64,000 nucleotides of DNA. Origin: Lachnospiraceae bacterium. Lineage in GTDB: Bacteria > Bacillota > Clostridia > Lachnospirales > Lachnospiraceae. This document shows, piece by piece, positions 7,840-16,942 of the stretch; position 1 is the first letter of the stretch; each line of letters starts with the position of its first letter. The position numbers were made by a program, and so were the translations under genes. The notes beneath the pieces were generated by a model. That model had not been told where the DNA came from, searched no databases, and worked only from the letters and a program-made list of their open reading frames with translations. The stretch is from positions 1 through 64,000 of the forward strand of contig CAADTT010000122.1 of the NCBI GenBank assembly GCA_900752065.1, given 5' to 3'.

Positions 7840-9210
7840 TCATCCCACAAACTTCGTATAATATCCCATCACAAAAATCCCGACCACGATCAGCGGCAGG
7901 ACATATTTCACATATGCTCTGATCCATCCCGGAAACTTTACACCTTTTCCTGTGTTTGCTTCTTCCATGAACTTTTCGTATCCCCACCCGTATTTGCTGG
8001 TGCAGAACAACAGGTAGACCAGGCTTCCCAGCGGCAGCAGGTTGTTGCTCACGATAAAGTCCTCCAGATCCAGCACATTGCTTCCTGCTCCAAAAGGCGT
8101 AAAGCCGCTCAGGATATTAAATCCAAACACACAGGGCATGGACAGCAGGATAATGGCGATCAGATTCCACAGGACCGCTTTTTTTCTGGAGCACCCTGTC
8201 AGATCCATAGCGAAGGATATGATATTCTCAAATACGGCAATGATCGTAGAGAGCGCCGCAAAAGACATAAACAGGAAAAACAGGGTTCCCCACAGCCTTC
8301 CGCCTGCCATAGCGTTAAATACATTCGGCAGTGTGATAAAAATCAGGCTGGGGCCGCTGTCAGGCTGCACGTTATAAGCAAAACATGCCGGAAAAATAAT
8401 CAGACCTGCCATCAGCGCCACCATCGTATCCAGAACCGTTACGCTGACAGCCTCTCCGGTAAGCGCTCTGTCTTTTCCTATGTAGCTTCCAAAAATAGCC
8501 AGCGCCCCGATTCCCAGGCTCAGGGTAAAAAATGCCTGTCCCATCGCTGCATAGACGACCTCACCCACACCTGCTTCAAACAGCTTTTTAAAATCAGGAT
8601 AGAGATAAAATTTTAATCCTTCTTCTCCTCCGGGGAGTACCACAGAACGGACCGCCAGCACCACCATCAGCGCCAGCAGGCAAAGCATCATCGCTTTCGT
8701 GATCTTCTCCACACCATTTTGAAGCCCTCTGACACAGATTCCAAAGCCCAGCAGGACCACCAGAATCATGAAAACAGTCATCAGCCCCGGATTTCCCGTC
8801 AATTTCACAAAAGCATTCTGTACCTGTTCCGTATTCATCCCCTCAAACTGTCCTGCCGCCATTTTTAAAAAATACAGCACCATCCATCCGCCGATGGTAG
8901 TATAAAACATCATCAGAAGGTAGTTTCCGGCCATAGCGCCCCATTTATACCAGTGCCATTTTGTCCCCTTTGGCTCCAGCACATCAAAAGAAAGCGCTGC
9001 ACTTTTCTGGCTTCCACGCCCCACTGCAAACTCCATTACCATGATTGGAAGTCCCAGGATCAAAAGAAAGAACAGATACAGCAGCACAAATGCCGCCCCT
9101 CCATATACCCCTGTGATATAAGGAAACCTCCATACATTTCCCAGACCGATCGCACATCCTGCGGAAATCAGGATAAAGCCCAGCCTGGAACCAAATTTCT
9201 CTCTTTCCAT
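7840..9210 (-). CDS. Sodium-dependent transporter, NSS (neurotransmitter:sodium symporter) family
   Basis: This is a 456-residue membrane protein of the LeuT-fold NSS family. These proteins take up amino acids, often tryptophan, tyrosine or leucine, together with Na+. The signature GLGNVWRFPYI is at residues 22-32 in the unwound first helix that binds Na+ and substrate. About 11-12 hydrophobic segments follow. The length resembles the shorter bacterial members with 11 helices (MhsT/TnaT-like). The start has AAGGAG. It is a single gene, and the substrate cannot be told from sequence alone. trpS lies about 1.8 kb away with two genes between, which is not evidence of a link. Confidence 0.93.
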   Translation of the reverse strand: MEREKFGSRLGFILISAGCAIGLGNVWRFPYITGVYGGAAFVLLYLFFLLILGLPIMVMEFAVGRGSQKSAALSFDVLEPKGTKWHWYKWGAMAGNYLLMMFYTTIGGWMVLYFLKMAAGQFEGMNTEQVQNAFVKLTGNPGLMTVFMILVVLLGFGICVRGLQNGVEKITKAMMLCLLALMVVLAVRSVVLPGGEEGLKFYLYPDFKKLFEAGVGEVVYAAMGQAFFTLSLGIGALAIFGSYIGKDRALTGEAVSVTVLDTMVALMAGLIIFPACFAYNVQPDSGPSLIFITLPNVFNAMAGGRLWGTLFFLFMSFAALSTIIAVFENIISFAMDLTGCSRKKAVLWNLIAIILLSMPCVFGFNILSGFTPFGAGSNVLDLEDFIVSNNLLPLGSLVYLLFCTSKYGWGYEKFMEEANTGKGVKFPGWIRAYVKYVLPLIVVGIFVMGYYTKFVG

Positions 9211-9340
9211 ATGTCTATTCTCCTTTGTTTTATGCTAAATAGTCTACAACAGTTTTTACCGAAAAGAAAGTGAATTCTTACATATTCATGTTTTTGGTTA
9301 CGCTTTAAAATTTTAATGTTTTAAATTGTTAAATGCAGCA

Positions 9341-9369
9341 TTGACATGTGCTGTAGATTTGCATTATAG
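9341..9369 (+). promoter_or_regulatory. Promoter of the RluA-type gene
   Basis: TTGACA (9341-9346), 17 bases, TTATAG (9364-9369). Transcription should begin near 9376. Confidence 0.7.
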
Positions 9370-9465
9370 TTAAACTCAAAACGATGCGGTTCTATGCATC
9401 AAAAAACGTGGATCCTGTCAGATTTTACAGGTAAAACAACAGATGGAAAGAGAGCTTTGGAAATC

Positions 9466-10359
9466 ATGAAGAGAATTTTTGAATATCAGATACCGCCCAC
9501 GGATTCCGGACTGTCCATTGAAGCCTTCCTGCGAAGCAGAGGGTATTCCAGACACATCCTCACACACTTGAAGCGCACGGAAAATGGAATCTGCAAAAAC
9601 GGTGAGTGGACCTATACAAACCAGTGTCTTGCTGCCGGGGATCTGCTCACCGTTACCCTGCTGGAAGAGGCTTCCTCCGAAAATATTGTTCCAGTTCCCA
9701 TGCCTCTCTCTATTGTGTATGAGGATGAAGATCTTATGGTACTTGACAAGCCGGCGGACACTCCCATCCATCCTTCCATGAATAACCACGAAAATACTCT
9801 GGCTAATGGTATTGCCTGGTATTTTTCCAGCCGGAATATCCCCTTTGTGTACCGCTGCATCAACCGCCTGGACCGGGATACCACCGGGCTTCTGATCATA
9901 GCCAAACACATGTACAGTGCAGCCCTTCTCTCCCGTATGTCCGCAAACCGTGAAATTCACCGGGAGTACCTGGCAATCGCTGCAGGTTCTGTACCGGAAT
10001 CCGGAACAATTGACGCACCCATCGCCCGCCGGAATGGTTCTGCCATTGAGCGCTGTGTGGATTTTGTGTCCGGTGAACGTGCTGTGACACATTTTCACAG
10101 AGAGTGGGAAAAAGATGGCTTTTCCCTGGTACGGCTGAAACTGGAAACGGGGCGTACCCATCAGATCCGCGTTCATATGCGCTATATCGGACACCCTCTG
10201 GCCGGTGATTTTCTTTACAGCTCTGATTTCCCGGAAGCTCAAAAAAGAATGCAGCGCCAGGCGCTGCACTCTCATTGTTTACATTTTTTTCATCCGGTTA
10301 CCCAAAAGGAACTTCGCTTTCTTTCTCCGCTTCCTCAGGATATGCGGTGGATTTTATAA
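9466..10359 (+). CDS. RluA family pseudouridine synthase
   Basis: This enzyme converts uridine to pseudouridine in rRNA or tRNA. From the ATG at 9466 the protein has 297 residues. It has an S4-like RNA-binding N-terminus (about residues 10-70) and the catalytic motif INRLDRDTTG with the active Asp at residue 136, where most relatives have HRLDRDTSG. A C-terminal KLETGRTHQIRVHM follows near 220-235. I prefer 9466 because the family begins near MKRIFEYQIP. An in-frame ATG at 9394 would add 24 residues and lies only 18 bases after the predicted transcription start, with no ribosome site. The target base cannot be assigned. Confidence 0.93.
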   Translation: MKRIFEYQIPPTDSGLSIEAFLRSRGYSRHILTHLKRTENGICKNGEWTYTNQCLAAGDLLTVTLLEEASSENIVPVPMPLSIVYEDEDLMVLDKPADTPIHPSMNNHENTLANGIAWYFSSRNIPFVYRCINRLDRDTTGLLIIAKHMYSAALLSRMSANREIHREYLAIAAGSVPESGTIDAPIARRNGSAIERCVDFVSGERAVTHFHREWEKDGFSLVRLKLETGRTHQIRVHMRYIGHPLAGDFLYSSDFPEAQKRMQRQALHSHCLHFFHPVTQKELRFLSPLPQDMRWIL

Positions 10360-10361
10360 GT

Positions 10362-10859
10362 TTACATTTCCCCTCTGATCCGGGGAACCTCATCCACATG
10401 CAGATAACGGCTGACTGCCTTTACGATCAGGTCATGATCAGACACATGATCCAGTCCTGCCACCGCCACGGTGCCTATGACGCCCACTTCTTCCACACGG
10501 ATTGGGAAGCCACCGCCGCTTGCCGCATATTCTGATTTGTCCATACACCAGTCAGACAGATTTTCCTCATTTTTCCGAAGCATCATATAGGTATGCAGAC
10601 TGCTCCGCTCCAGAGTTTTTACTGTGTTTATCTTTCTGGATATCCATCTCTCATCATTCAGGGTATACCCGTCCGATGCATACTGGAAGACGTGCAGCCC
10701 GTTATTCAGACGAATGCTTACCGCCACGGGACGCTTGCGCCTTTTCGCTTCCGCCACGATCATATTTCCCAGTTCCCATGCATCCTCATTCGTAAAATGA
10801 GTAAACTGTAATATTTCCTCCTGCATTTCCAGAATTGCAATTAGTTCATCAATCGTCAT
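10362..10859 (-). CDS. UPF0303 / haem-degrading (GlcG/HbpS-like) domain protein
   Basis: This 165-residue protein resembles UPF0303 proteins. The LGNMIVAEAKRRKRPVAVSIRLNN segment and the end SDHDLIVKAVSRYL are typical, with a glycine-rich SGGGFPIRV near residues 112-120. The fold is shared with GlcG and the haem-binding protein HbpS. Function in this subgroup is not established. The start follows AAGGAG. The 3' end lies 2 bases from the end of the convergent RluA gene, with no terminator between. It is probably a single gene. Confidence 0.85.
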   Translation of the reverse strand: MTIDELIAILEMQEEILQFTHFTNEDAWELGNMIVAEAKRRKRPVAVSIRLNNGLHVFQYASDGYTLNDERWISRKINTVKTLERSSLHTYMMLRKNEENLSDWCMDKSEYAASGGGFPIRVEEVGVIGTVAVAGLDHVSDHDLIVKAVSRYLHVDEVPRIRGEM

Positions 10860-10938
10860 TCATATCACTCCTTAACTCTGTATTATGTCAACGATATCAT
10901 CCAGTATAGCGCAGATTCCAAAACTTTTAAAGAGTTTT

Positions 10939-10968
10939 GTTATAGTTCAGACAGGAACGAACTGTAAC
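10939..10968. repeat. Palindrome with GTTATAGTTC/GAACTGTAAC arms
   Basis: The arms at 10939-10948 and 10959-10968 pair over ten positions with one G-U. They resemble the arms of the 4409-4493 palindrome (GTAACAGTTC). The element lies 14 bases past the trpS stop. There is no U-run on the trpS side, so a terminator role is doubtful. Confidence 0.5.
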
Positions 10969-10982
10969 AGCGCTTTTTCTTC

Positions 10983-11987
10983 TTATCTTACTCTGTCCGG
11001 GAAGCCCACTTTCCGCTGCACCTTGCGTAATGTCTTCATAGCATAATAGTTTGCCTTTTCTGCATTATTTTTAATGACAGAATCAATATAAGCCTTATCC
11101 TTTTCAAGCTCTGCCACTCTGTCCTGAATCGGCTTCAGAACGGACACGACAGCCTCCCCTACCGCCAGCTTCAGCTCGCCGTAGCCTCTGCCGTCAAATT
11201 CCTTTACTGTCTCCTCCGGTGTCTTTCCGGTACAGGTGCAGTAGATATCGATCAGGTTCTTCACGCCCGGCTGTTCGTCGCGGTACAGGATCTGTGCTTC
11301 CGAATCGGTGACCGCACGCTTACATTTTCTCATGATCGTATCCGGATCATCCATCAGATAAATGCTGGCATTTGGATTTTCATCGGACTTTGACATTTTC
11401 TTTGCCGGGTCCTGAAGGCTCATGATCTTCGCCCCGGTCTTTCCGATATATGCTTCCGGAATCGTAAACACATCGCCGTAAATATTGTTGAATCTCTGGG
11501 CGATATCTCTTGTAATCTCCAGATGCTGCATCTGATCGATTCCCACTGGAACCACATCTGCCTGATAGAGCAGGATATCTGCTGCCATCAGGACCGGATA
11601 AGTAAACAGGCCCGCATTGATATTGTCTGCATGTTTGGCTGCCTTATCTTTAAATTGAGTCATACGGTTCAGTTCTCCCATATAGGTAAAGCAGTTCAGG
11701 ATCCAGGACAGCTCCGCATGTCCGGAAACATGGGACTGATAGTAAATGCAGTTTTTCTCCGGGTCGAGCCCTGCCGCTATATAGAGTGTGAGAAGTGCTC
11801 TCGCCCTTTTTCTAAGGACAGCGGGATCCTGACGCACGGTAATCGAATGAAGATCCACCACGCTGTAAAAGCACTCATACTCATCGCTTAAAGAAACCCA
11901 GTTTTTCAGCGCTCCCAGATAGTTTCCAAGTGTCAGGTTCCCTGTCGCCTGCATTCCGCTGAACAAAACCTTTTTATCGTTAATCAT
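10983..11987 (-). CDS. trpS: Tryptophanyl-tRNA synthetase
   Basis: It charges tRNA-Trp. This class I synthetase has the HIGH-equivalent TLGNYLGAL near residues 17-25 and the KMSKS loop as KKMSKSDENPNASIY near 197. From the ATG at 11987 (MINDKKVLFSG) the protein has 334 residues, normal for bacterial TrpS. The start is chosen because GGAGG lies 8 bases upstream; longer in-frame starts place it inside or too near that site. No T-box leader is seen: the promoter lies only about 50 bases upstream. It is divergent from luxS. Confidence 0.97.
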   Translation of the reverse strand: MINDKKVLFSGMQATGNLTLGNYLGALKNWVSLSDEYECFYSVVDLHSITVRQDPAVLRKRARALLTLYIAAGLDPEKNCIYYQSHVSGHAELSWILNCFTYMGELNRMTQFKDKAAKHADNINAGLFTYPVLMAADILLYQADVVPVGIDQMQHLEITRDIAQRFNNIYGDVFTIPEAYIGKTGAKIMSLQDPAKKMSKSDENPNASIYLMDDPDTIMRKCKRAVTDSEAQILYRDEQPGVKNLIDIYCTCTGKTPEETVKEFDGRGYGELKLAVGEAVVSVLKPIQDRVAELEKDKAYIDSVIKNNAEKANYYAMKTLRKVQRKVGFPDRVR

Positions 11988-12035
11988 TTTCATTTCCTCC
12001 GTTCTTCTGTTCCACATTCAAGCCTTTTGCCCTTT

Positions 12036-12064
12036 ATTCTATCATCCGTCCCTCTGAAAGTCAA
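12036..12064 (-). promoter_or_regulatory. Promoter of trpS
   Basis: On the minus strand TTGACT (12064-12059), 17 bases, TAGAAT (12041-12036). The leader of about 42 bases is too short for a T-box. Confidence 0.65.
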
Positions 12065-12097
12065 TTCGTTACTGCTGCGGAAGCCGTGATTCTGCAG

Positions 12098-12126
12098 TTG
12101 AAGTTTTTGAAAGACCTGTGTTAAAA
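12098..12126 (+). promoter_or_regulatory. Candidate promoter of luxS
   Basis: TTGAAG (12098-12103), 17 bases, TTAAAA (12121-12126). The leader would be about 38 bases. Confidence 0.45.
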
Positions 12127-12170
12127 TGAGACTGCGATTCTCAAATATTGTAAAAGAAAGGAAAATTGTC

Positions 12171-12650
12171 ATGGAAAAAATTGCAAGCTTTACCATAAAC
12201 CATATTAAGCTCCAGCCGGGTATTTATGTATCCCGTAAGGATCACATCGGCGCAGAAACCGTCACTACCTTTGACATCCGTATGACCTCTCCGAATGAGG
12301 AACCGGTCATGAACACGGCAGAGGTACACACCATCGAACATCTGGCCGCTACCTTTCTCCGAAATCACAGGGAATTCGGCAGCCGGACCGTCTACTTCGG
12401 TCCTATGGGATGCCGTACAGGATTCTATCTCCTGCTGGCAGGGGACTACTCTTCGAAAGATATCGTTCCGCTCCTGACGGAAATGTTTTCATTTATCCGT
12501 GACTTTAAAGGAGATGTCCCCGGCGCTTCCCCGATGGACTGCGGAAACTATCTGGACATGAATCTGCCTATGGCAAACTATCTGGCAAAAAAATATCTGG
12601 ATGAGGTACTTACCGGGATTTCCGATGACCGGCTGATTTATCCGGAGTGA
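12171..12650 (+). CDS. luxS: S-ribosylhomocysteine lyase LuxS
   Basis: LuxS splits S-ribosylhomocysteine into homocysteine and DPD, the precursor of autoinducer-2, in the activated methyl cycle. From MEKIASF the protein has 159 residues, the usual size. The metal ligands are present as HTIEH (His53, His57 with Glu56) and Cys124 (PMDCGNY), and the catalytic Cys81 is in GPMGCRTGFY. The start at 12171 follows AAAGGA and matches the family; an in-frame ATG at 12126 has no ribosome site. No mtn or metabolic partner is adjacent. A strong terminator follows. Confidence 0.98.
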   Translation: MEKIASFTINHIKLQPGIYVSRKDHIGAETVTTFDIRMTSPNEEPVMNTAEVHTIEHLAATFLRNHREFGSRTVYFGPMGCRTGFYLLLAGDYSSKDIVPLLTEMFSFIRDFKGDVPGASPMDCGNYLDMNLPMANYLAKKYLDEVLTGISDDRLIYPE

Positions 12651-12673
12651 TGAGACGCTGAGCCTGAAAACCA

Positions 12674-12719
12674 GAGGCTGCCGTACGAAAAAATCAAATC
12701 TGCTTCGTACGACAGCCTC
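12674..12719 (+). terminator. Terminator of luxS
   Basis: GAGGCTG-C-CGTACGAA (12674-12689) pairs with TTCGTACG-A-CAGCCTC (12704-12719), a 15-bp stem with one mismatch, followed by GTTTCT. It may also serve the converging DUF5662 gene. Confidence 0.75.
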
Positions 12720-12726
12720 GTTTCTG

Positions 12727-13269
12727 TCATTTCTTTTTTAAATACCGATTCCTGACAAATGCAAAGAGTGCCTCTTCCCTTTTTTCATCCAGAATCCGCA
12801 GCAGCCCTTCCAGCTCTCTTGCCGTATCCGGGTGCATCAGATAATGATTCTTTCCCCTCATATAATATTTCAGGGGATCGTGGTCGGTATATGCCGCACC
12901 ATTATAGACCTTCGATGCTGCGATCCTGTCCATCAGCATTTCCGCCACATATTTTCTGGGCATCCGCACTCCCGCCATCGGCACTGCATTCTGCTCCAGG
13001 CTATAATCTGTCCAATACTCAAAATGATGCTTATTCCGCCCTTTATGATGCAGCCATGCGGACGAATAGCCGTAAGCCTCTCTCTCCGCATTGTTCGGGC
13101 TGCGGTTTCCCTGATAATACCTGCATCCTACCAAAAATTCCGCAGGCGAATATTTTGAGAGATCATGAAGGATCCCCTGGCGGTACAGCCCCACCCGGAA
13201 GCATCCCTTCATCACCAGTATTTTATGCTTTGTAATCGTTTTAAAATGACCTGCTGCCCCTCTGAGCAT
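12727..13269 (-). CDS. DUF5662 family protein
   Basis: This 180-residue basic, soluble protein fits the DUF5662 family, which is common in Firmicutes and phages and sometimes mislabelled catalase. Visible conserved pieces are GILHDLSKYSPAEF (residues 32-45), SSAWLHHKGRNKHHFEYW, MPRKYVAEMLMDRIAASKVY and DPLKYYMRGKNHYLMHPDT. The repeated His/Asp patches (HD, HH, H) suggest a metal site like that of HD-type proteins, which is inference only. It starts 6 bases after the debranching enzyme ends, so it is probably last in the xth-uup-debranching run. Function is unknown. Confidence 0.85.
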   Translation of the reverse strand: MLRGAAGHFKTITKHKILVMKGCFRVGLYRQGILHDLSKYSPAEFLVGCRYYQGNRSPNNAEREAYGYSSAWLHHKGRNKHHFEYWTDYSLEQNAVPMAGVRMPRKYVAEMLMDRIAASKVYNGAAYTDHDPLKYYMRGKNHYLMHPDTARELEGLLRILDEKREEALFAFVRNRYLKKK

Positions 13270-13275
13270 TTCTTC

Positions 13276-15135
13276 CTACCTTCTTCCAACTAAAACTTGA
13301 ATCGTGCGCCCCGGTACGGTAAAAAGCTTCTGTTCAGTATATAGCGGCTCTTCACCCTCCGGATATACGCCCACAGAACTGTCGATCGCCATATGCCACT
13401 CCATATGCTCCGGCAGATTCGGAAGGGCAAACTCATGCTCATCCCAGTGCAGGTTATAGGCGGCATAAATAAACTCGTCCTCCCCGGCATACTGTCCGCA
13501 GTACATCACGCCAATCTCCCGGTTGCCGTTCTCGAACTCTCCATACCACGCCCGGTTGCCGTGATAGGACAGATCCGGGTATCCGCAGGATAAAGTATCC
13601 ATGATCTTCAGTTCCTGCGGCATATGCAGAATCCTGTGACGTTTCCGGAATGCCAGAACTTCCCGTACAAACGCAGTCAGCTCCTCATTTCGTCTGGCCG
13701 CCTTCCAGTCTGTCCATGAGGTTTCATTGTCCAGGCAGTAAGGGTTGTTATTTCCTCCCTGAGAATTTCCGAACTCATCTCCCGCTTGTATCATCGGCGT
13801 ACCGCTTGCCAGAAGCAGCATGAGAAAAGCATTTTTGATCTGCCTGTTTCGAAGCTCCGTGATCTTCTTCCTTCTGGTCGGACCTTCCACGCCGCAGTTC
13901 CAGCTCACATTTTTCTCCGGACCGTCATGGTTCTGTTCACCGTTTTCCTCATTATGCCTGTCATTATAGGTCACCATATCGGTAAGGGTAAACCCGTCAT
14001 GAGACGCCATATAATTGATCACGCCGCAGCAGGCAGGGTTCTTCCGGATTCTATATGTGAATGCATTTAACTGCTTCTCGTCTCCCTTCAGCAGTCCCCG
14101 CACATCCTCCATAAAACCCGGGTTACATTCTGCAAGGTTCCTGTACCGGGGTGCTTTCCCATTTGTATAAATCTCACCCTCCGGAAAATACTCGCTCAGA
14201 AGCTTCACACCGGTAAACAACGAATCCTTTGCCAGAAGCTTTGCCAGCTCATCGTTCCCGACGATATGAAATCCGTCAATGTGATATTCTGTCACCCAGT
14301 ACGACAGACATTCTGCCGCCATCCGGAAGGTCACGCCCCCCGTAAAGTAAAACTCCATCAGCACTTCGATTCCATTCCGATGCAGTTCACGGACCATATC
14401 TTTCATCTCTTTTACCGGATCATTCCCCGCTGCATAGGACTCCTTCGGTGCAAAATACCATCCTTTCTCATAGCCCCAGAAATTCAGTTTTTCCGCTTTG
14501 TTTTCCAGTACCTCCCGGTAGTTCATGGACATCCCCGCATAGCGCCTCTGAATCTCATCAAACTCATAGGCCGGCATCAGCTTTACCTGGTTGATGCCGA
14601 GCTGCTTTAGATATTCCGCCTTTTCTGCCACACCCCGAAAGGTTCCTTTATGACGCACCCTGGAATTTGCCTGCATGGTAAACCCGCGCACATGCAGCCC
14701 ATACATGACCGCATCCTCATAAGGAATCCGAAGCGGCACGTCACCCTTCCAATCATAAGGATCAAAAGCGAAACCACACCGGATCTGATGTCCATCTCCA
14801 TTTGACACAGGCTCCCCAAAGCTCTTTCTTCCCCGGATCACACCGGCACAGGGATCCTGGACCACCTTCGTGTCCACCCGATAGTTATATTCATACTTTT
14901 CCGCATCGATACCCGGCACTTTTACCGCATACACATTTCCCATCACATGTTTATCCGCCATCGGTATCTCACGGATCACTTCATCGGCTCCTCTCCTATA
15001 GAGCAGAAGAGATGTCTTTTCCGGTTCCTTCAGCACTGCCTGGAAGGTGATTCCATCTGCCTCTTTTACTGCGCCAAATCTGCCTATCGTCCTACAGCCC
15101 TTCACCTGATTTCCTTCCAGTCTTTCTTTTCTCAC
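13276..15135 (-). CDS. Glycogen debranching-type alpha-amylase family protein (isoamylase/pullulanase-like, GH13)
   Basis: This is a GH13 glucan hydrolase that probably cleaves alpha-1,6 branches of glycogen or related glucans. An N-terminal CBM48-like domain is followed by the barrel. Catalytic regions are visible as EYHIDGFHIVGNDELA (where the nucleophile Asp is normally followed by FR, here FHIVG), LLSEYFPEGEIYTN and NYMASHDGFTLTDM. The region II sequence DGFHIVGND lacks the usual GFRFD arrangement, so activity should not be assumed. I choose the GTG at 15135, one base after the uup stop, with GGACGGGG before it. An ATG at 15180 would add 15 residues overlapping uup. Confidence 0.85.
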   Translation of the reverse strand: MRKERLEGNQVKGCRTIGRFGAVKEADGITFQAVLKEPEKTSLLLYRRGADEVIREIPMADKHVMGNVYAVKVPGIDAEKYEYNYRVDTKVVQDPCAGVIRGRKSFGEPVSNGDGHQIRCGFAFDPYDWKGDVPLRIPYEDAVMYGLHVRGFTMQANSRVRHKGTFRGVAEKAEYLKQLGINQVKLMPAYEFDEIQRRYAGMSMNYREVLENKAEKLNFWGYEKGWYFAPKESYAAGNDPVKEMKDMVRELHRNGIEVLMEFYFTGGVTFRMAAECLSYWVTEYHIDGFHIVGNDELAKLLAKDSLFTGVKLLSEYFPEGEIYTNGKAPRYRNLAECNPGFMEDVRGLLKGDEKQLNAFTYRIRKNPACCGVINYMASHDGFTLTDMVTYNDRHNEENGEQNHDGPEKNVSWNCGVEGPTRRKKITELRNRQIKNAFLMLLLASGTPMIQAGDEFGNSQGGNNNPYCLDNETSWTDWKAARRNEELTAFVREVLAFRKRHRILHMPQELKIMDTLSCGYPDLSYHGNRAWYGEFENGNREIGVMYCGQYAGEDEFIYAAYNLHWDEHEFALPNLPEHMEWHMAIDSSVGVYPEGEEPLYTEQKLFTVPGRTIQVLVGRR

Positions 15136-15136
15136 G

Positions 15137-16942
15137 TTAATTCCCCGTCCTTTCTTCTTGGATTCGGAGTGCAAGGTCATTCAAATACTCCCAACGCTCC
15201 ATCTTCTCTTCCAGAAGTGCCTCTGTCTTCGCCTTTTCTTCCATCAGCTCACCAAGACAGCTATAACTGCTGGCAGACGCCTCCATCTGCTCCTCTATTA
15301 ATTTTAATTCCTGTTCCAGCGCCTCGATCTCATCATCGATCACGGCAAATTCCCGTTCCTCCTTATAGCTGAATTTTAGCTTTTTCACCCGGACACGCTC
15401 TGACTTTTCAGGCTTCTGTCCCGTCTGCGCATCCTTTATCTCTTCCCTAGGATGACGCATCTCGTAAGCAGCCAGATAATCTGAATAGTTTCCTTCATAC
15501 TGCTGCAGCCGCCCATTCTCCTCATAGGCAAAGATCCTTCCCACGATCCTGTCCAGAAAATACCGGTCATGGGACACTGTGATCACGATACCGTCAAACG
15601 AATCCAGATAGTCCTCCAGGATCGTCAGCGTCTGGATATCCAGGTCATTCGTCGGCTCATCTAAAATCAGTACGTTCGGTGCTTCCATCAGCACGCGCAG
15701 CAGATGAAGCCGCCTCTTCTCTCCTCCCGAAAGTCTTCCGATCACATTCCACTGCATAGAACCATCAAACAGAAAACGTTCCAGCATCTGGGAAGCCGTT
15801 ACTGTTCCCTCGGCCGTTACCACATACTCTCCCGCATCCCGAATATAATCAATCACCCGTTCACTGTCGTCCATCTCCTCGCTTTCCTGCGAGAAATAGC
15901 CGATCTTTACGGTCTGTCCGATTTCGACACTGCCCGCATCCGACTCTGTCTGCCCGACAAGGATTTTCAGCAATGTGCTCTTTCCACAGCCATTTTCACC
16001 GATAATCCCGATGCGCTCACCCTTCAGGAAAATATAACTGAAATCCCGGATCAGCACCTTATCTCCATAGGCTTTCCACAAACCTTTTGCCTCAATGGTC
16101 TTCTTTCCCATCCTCGTGGAGATGGAACTCATTTCTACCACAGCATCCTTTACCGGCGCCTTTTGTTCCTTCATCTCCTCGATCCTTGCGATATGCGCCT
16201 TCTGTTTTGTGGATCTGGCCCTCGCACCCCTGGCCAGCCATTCCAGTTCTGTCCGCAGAATGCTCTGCCGCTTTCTTTCCGAGGCAGCCGCCATATCCTG
16301 CCTTGCCTCTTTTAATCGCACAAACTCCGAATAATTTCCCGGATAGCTGTAAATCTTTCCCTTGTCGATCTCCACGATCCGGTTTGACACCCGGTCCAGA
16401 AAATATCTGTCATGCGTCACCATCAGGACCGCTCCCCGGTATCCGATCAGAAAATTCTCGAGCCATTCCGCCATCTCATTGTCCAGGTGGTTCGTCGGCT
16501 CGTCTAAAATCAGGATATCCGCCGGAAGCAGCAGTACCCTTACCAACGCAATTCTTTTTTTCTGCCCGCCGGAAAGCTCTTTTATTTTCTGCGCAACATC
16601 TGTAATCTTCAGTTTGTTCAACATAGACCTGGCGTCGCTCTCCACAGTCCACTCATTCTGTTTCGTCCGGTTTCCCTCTAAAACTGCCTCCAGCACGGTA
16701 CTTTCCGGATCAAATGCCGGATTCTGCATCAGGAAACGGATCACCACCTGATTTCCTTTTGTCACCGTACCTTCGTCCGGCTCTTCCATCCCTGCCGCAA
16801 TCCGAAGAAGCGTGGATTTTCCCGTTCCGTTAATGCCGATCACACCGATCTTTTCTCCCTCATTGATGGAAAAGTCCGCCCGGTCAAAGATCCTGCGCTC
16901 CGTAAACACTTTTGTCAGTTTTTCTATCGTCAGTAAATTCAT
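15137..16942 (-). CDS. uup: ABC-F ATPase, Uup-like
   Basis: This 601-residue soluble twin-ATPase of the ABC-F family acts on ribosomes or translation rather than transport. Walker A motifs are GINGTGKST (near residue 36) and GENGCGKST (near 325), with LSGGQKKR and LSGGEKRR signatures and DEPTNHLD and DEPTNDLD Walker B motifs. A charged linker lies between the domains. The last about 85 residues form a coiled coil after KKLKFSYKEEREF, as in Uup, which favours Uup over EttA or resistance ABC-F types. Its start overlaps the xth stop as ATGA, and the debranching GTG begins one base after its stop. Confidence 0.93.
   Translation of the reverse strand: MNLLTIEKLTKVFTERRIFDRADFSINEGEKIGVIGINGTGKSTLLRIAAGMEEPDEGTVTKGNQVVIRFLMQNPAFDPESTVLEAVLEGNRTKQNEWTVESDARSMLNKLKITDVAQKIKELSGGQKKRIALVRVLLLPADILILDEPTNHLDNEMAEWLENFLIGYRGAVLMVTHDRYFLDRVSNRIVEIDKGKIYSYPGNYSEFVRLKEARQDMAAASERKRQSILRTELEWLARGARARSTKQKAHIARIEEMKEQKAPVKDAVVEMSSISTRMGKKTIEAKGLWKAYGDKVLIRDFSYIFLKGERIGIIGENGCGKSTLLKILVGQTESDAGSVEIGQTVKIGYFSQESEEMDDSERVIDYIRDAGEYVVTAEGTVTASQMLERFLFDGSMQWNVIGRLSGGEKRRLHLLRVLMEAPNVLILDEPTNDLDIQTLTILEDYLDSFDGIVITVSHDRYFLDRIVGRIFAYEENGRLQQYEGNYSDYLAAYEMRHPREEIKDAQTGQKPEKSERVRVKKLKFSYKEEREFAVIDDEIEALEQELKLIEEQMEASASSYSCLGELMEEKAKTEALLEEKMERWEYLNDLALRIQEERTGN

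Noticed and set aside
7795..8616. Plus-strand reading frame of 273 codons at the 3' end of the NSS transporter
   Set aside because: It is Gln/His/Lys-rich without recognisable domains and overlaps a clear membrane protein.
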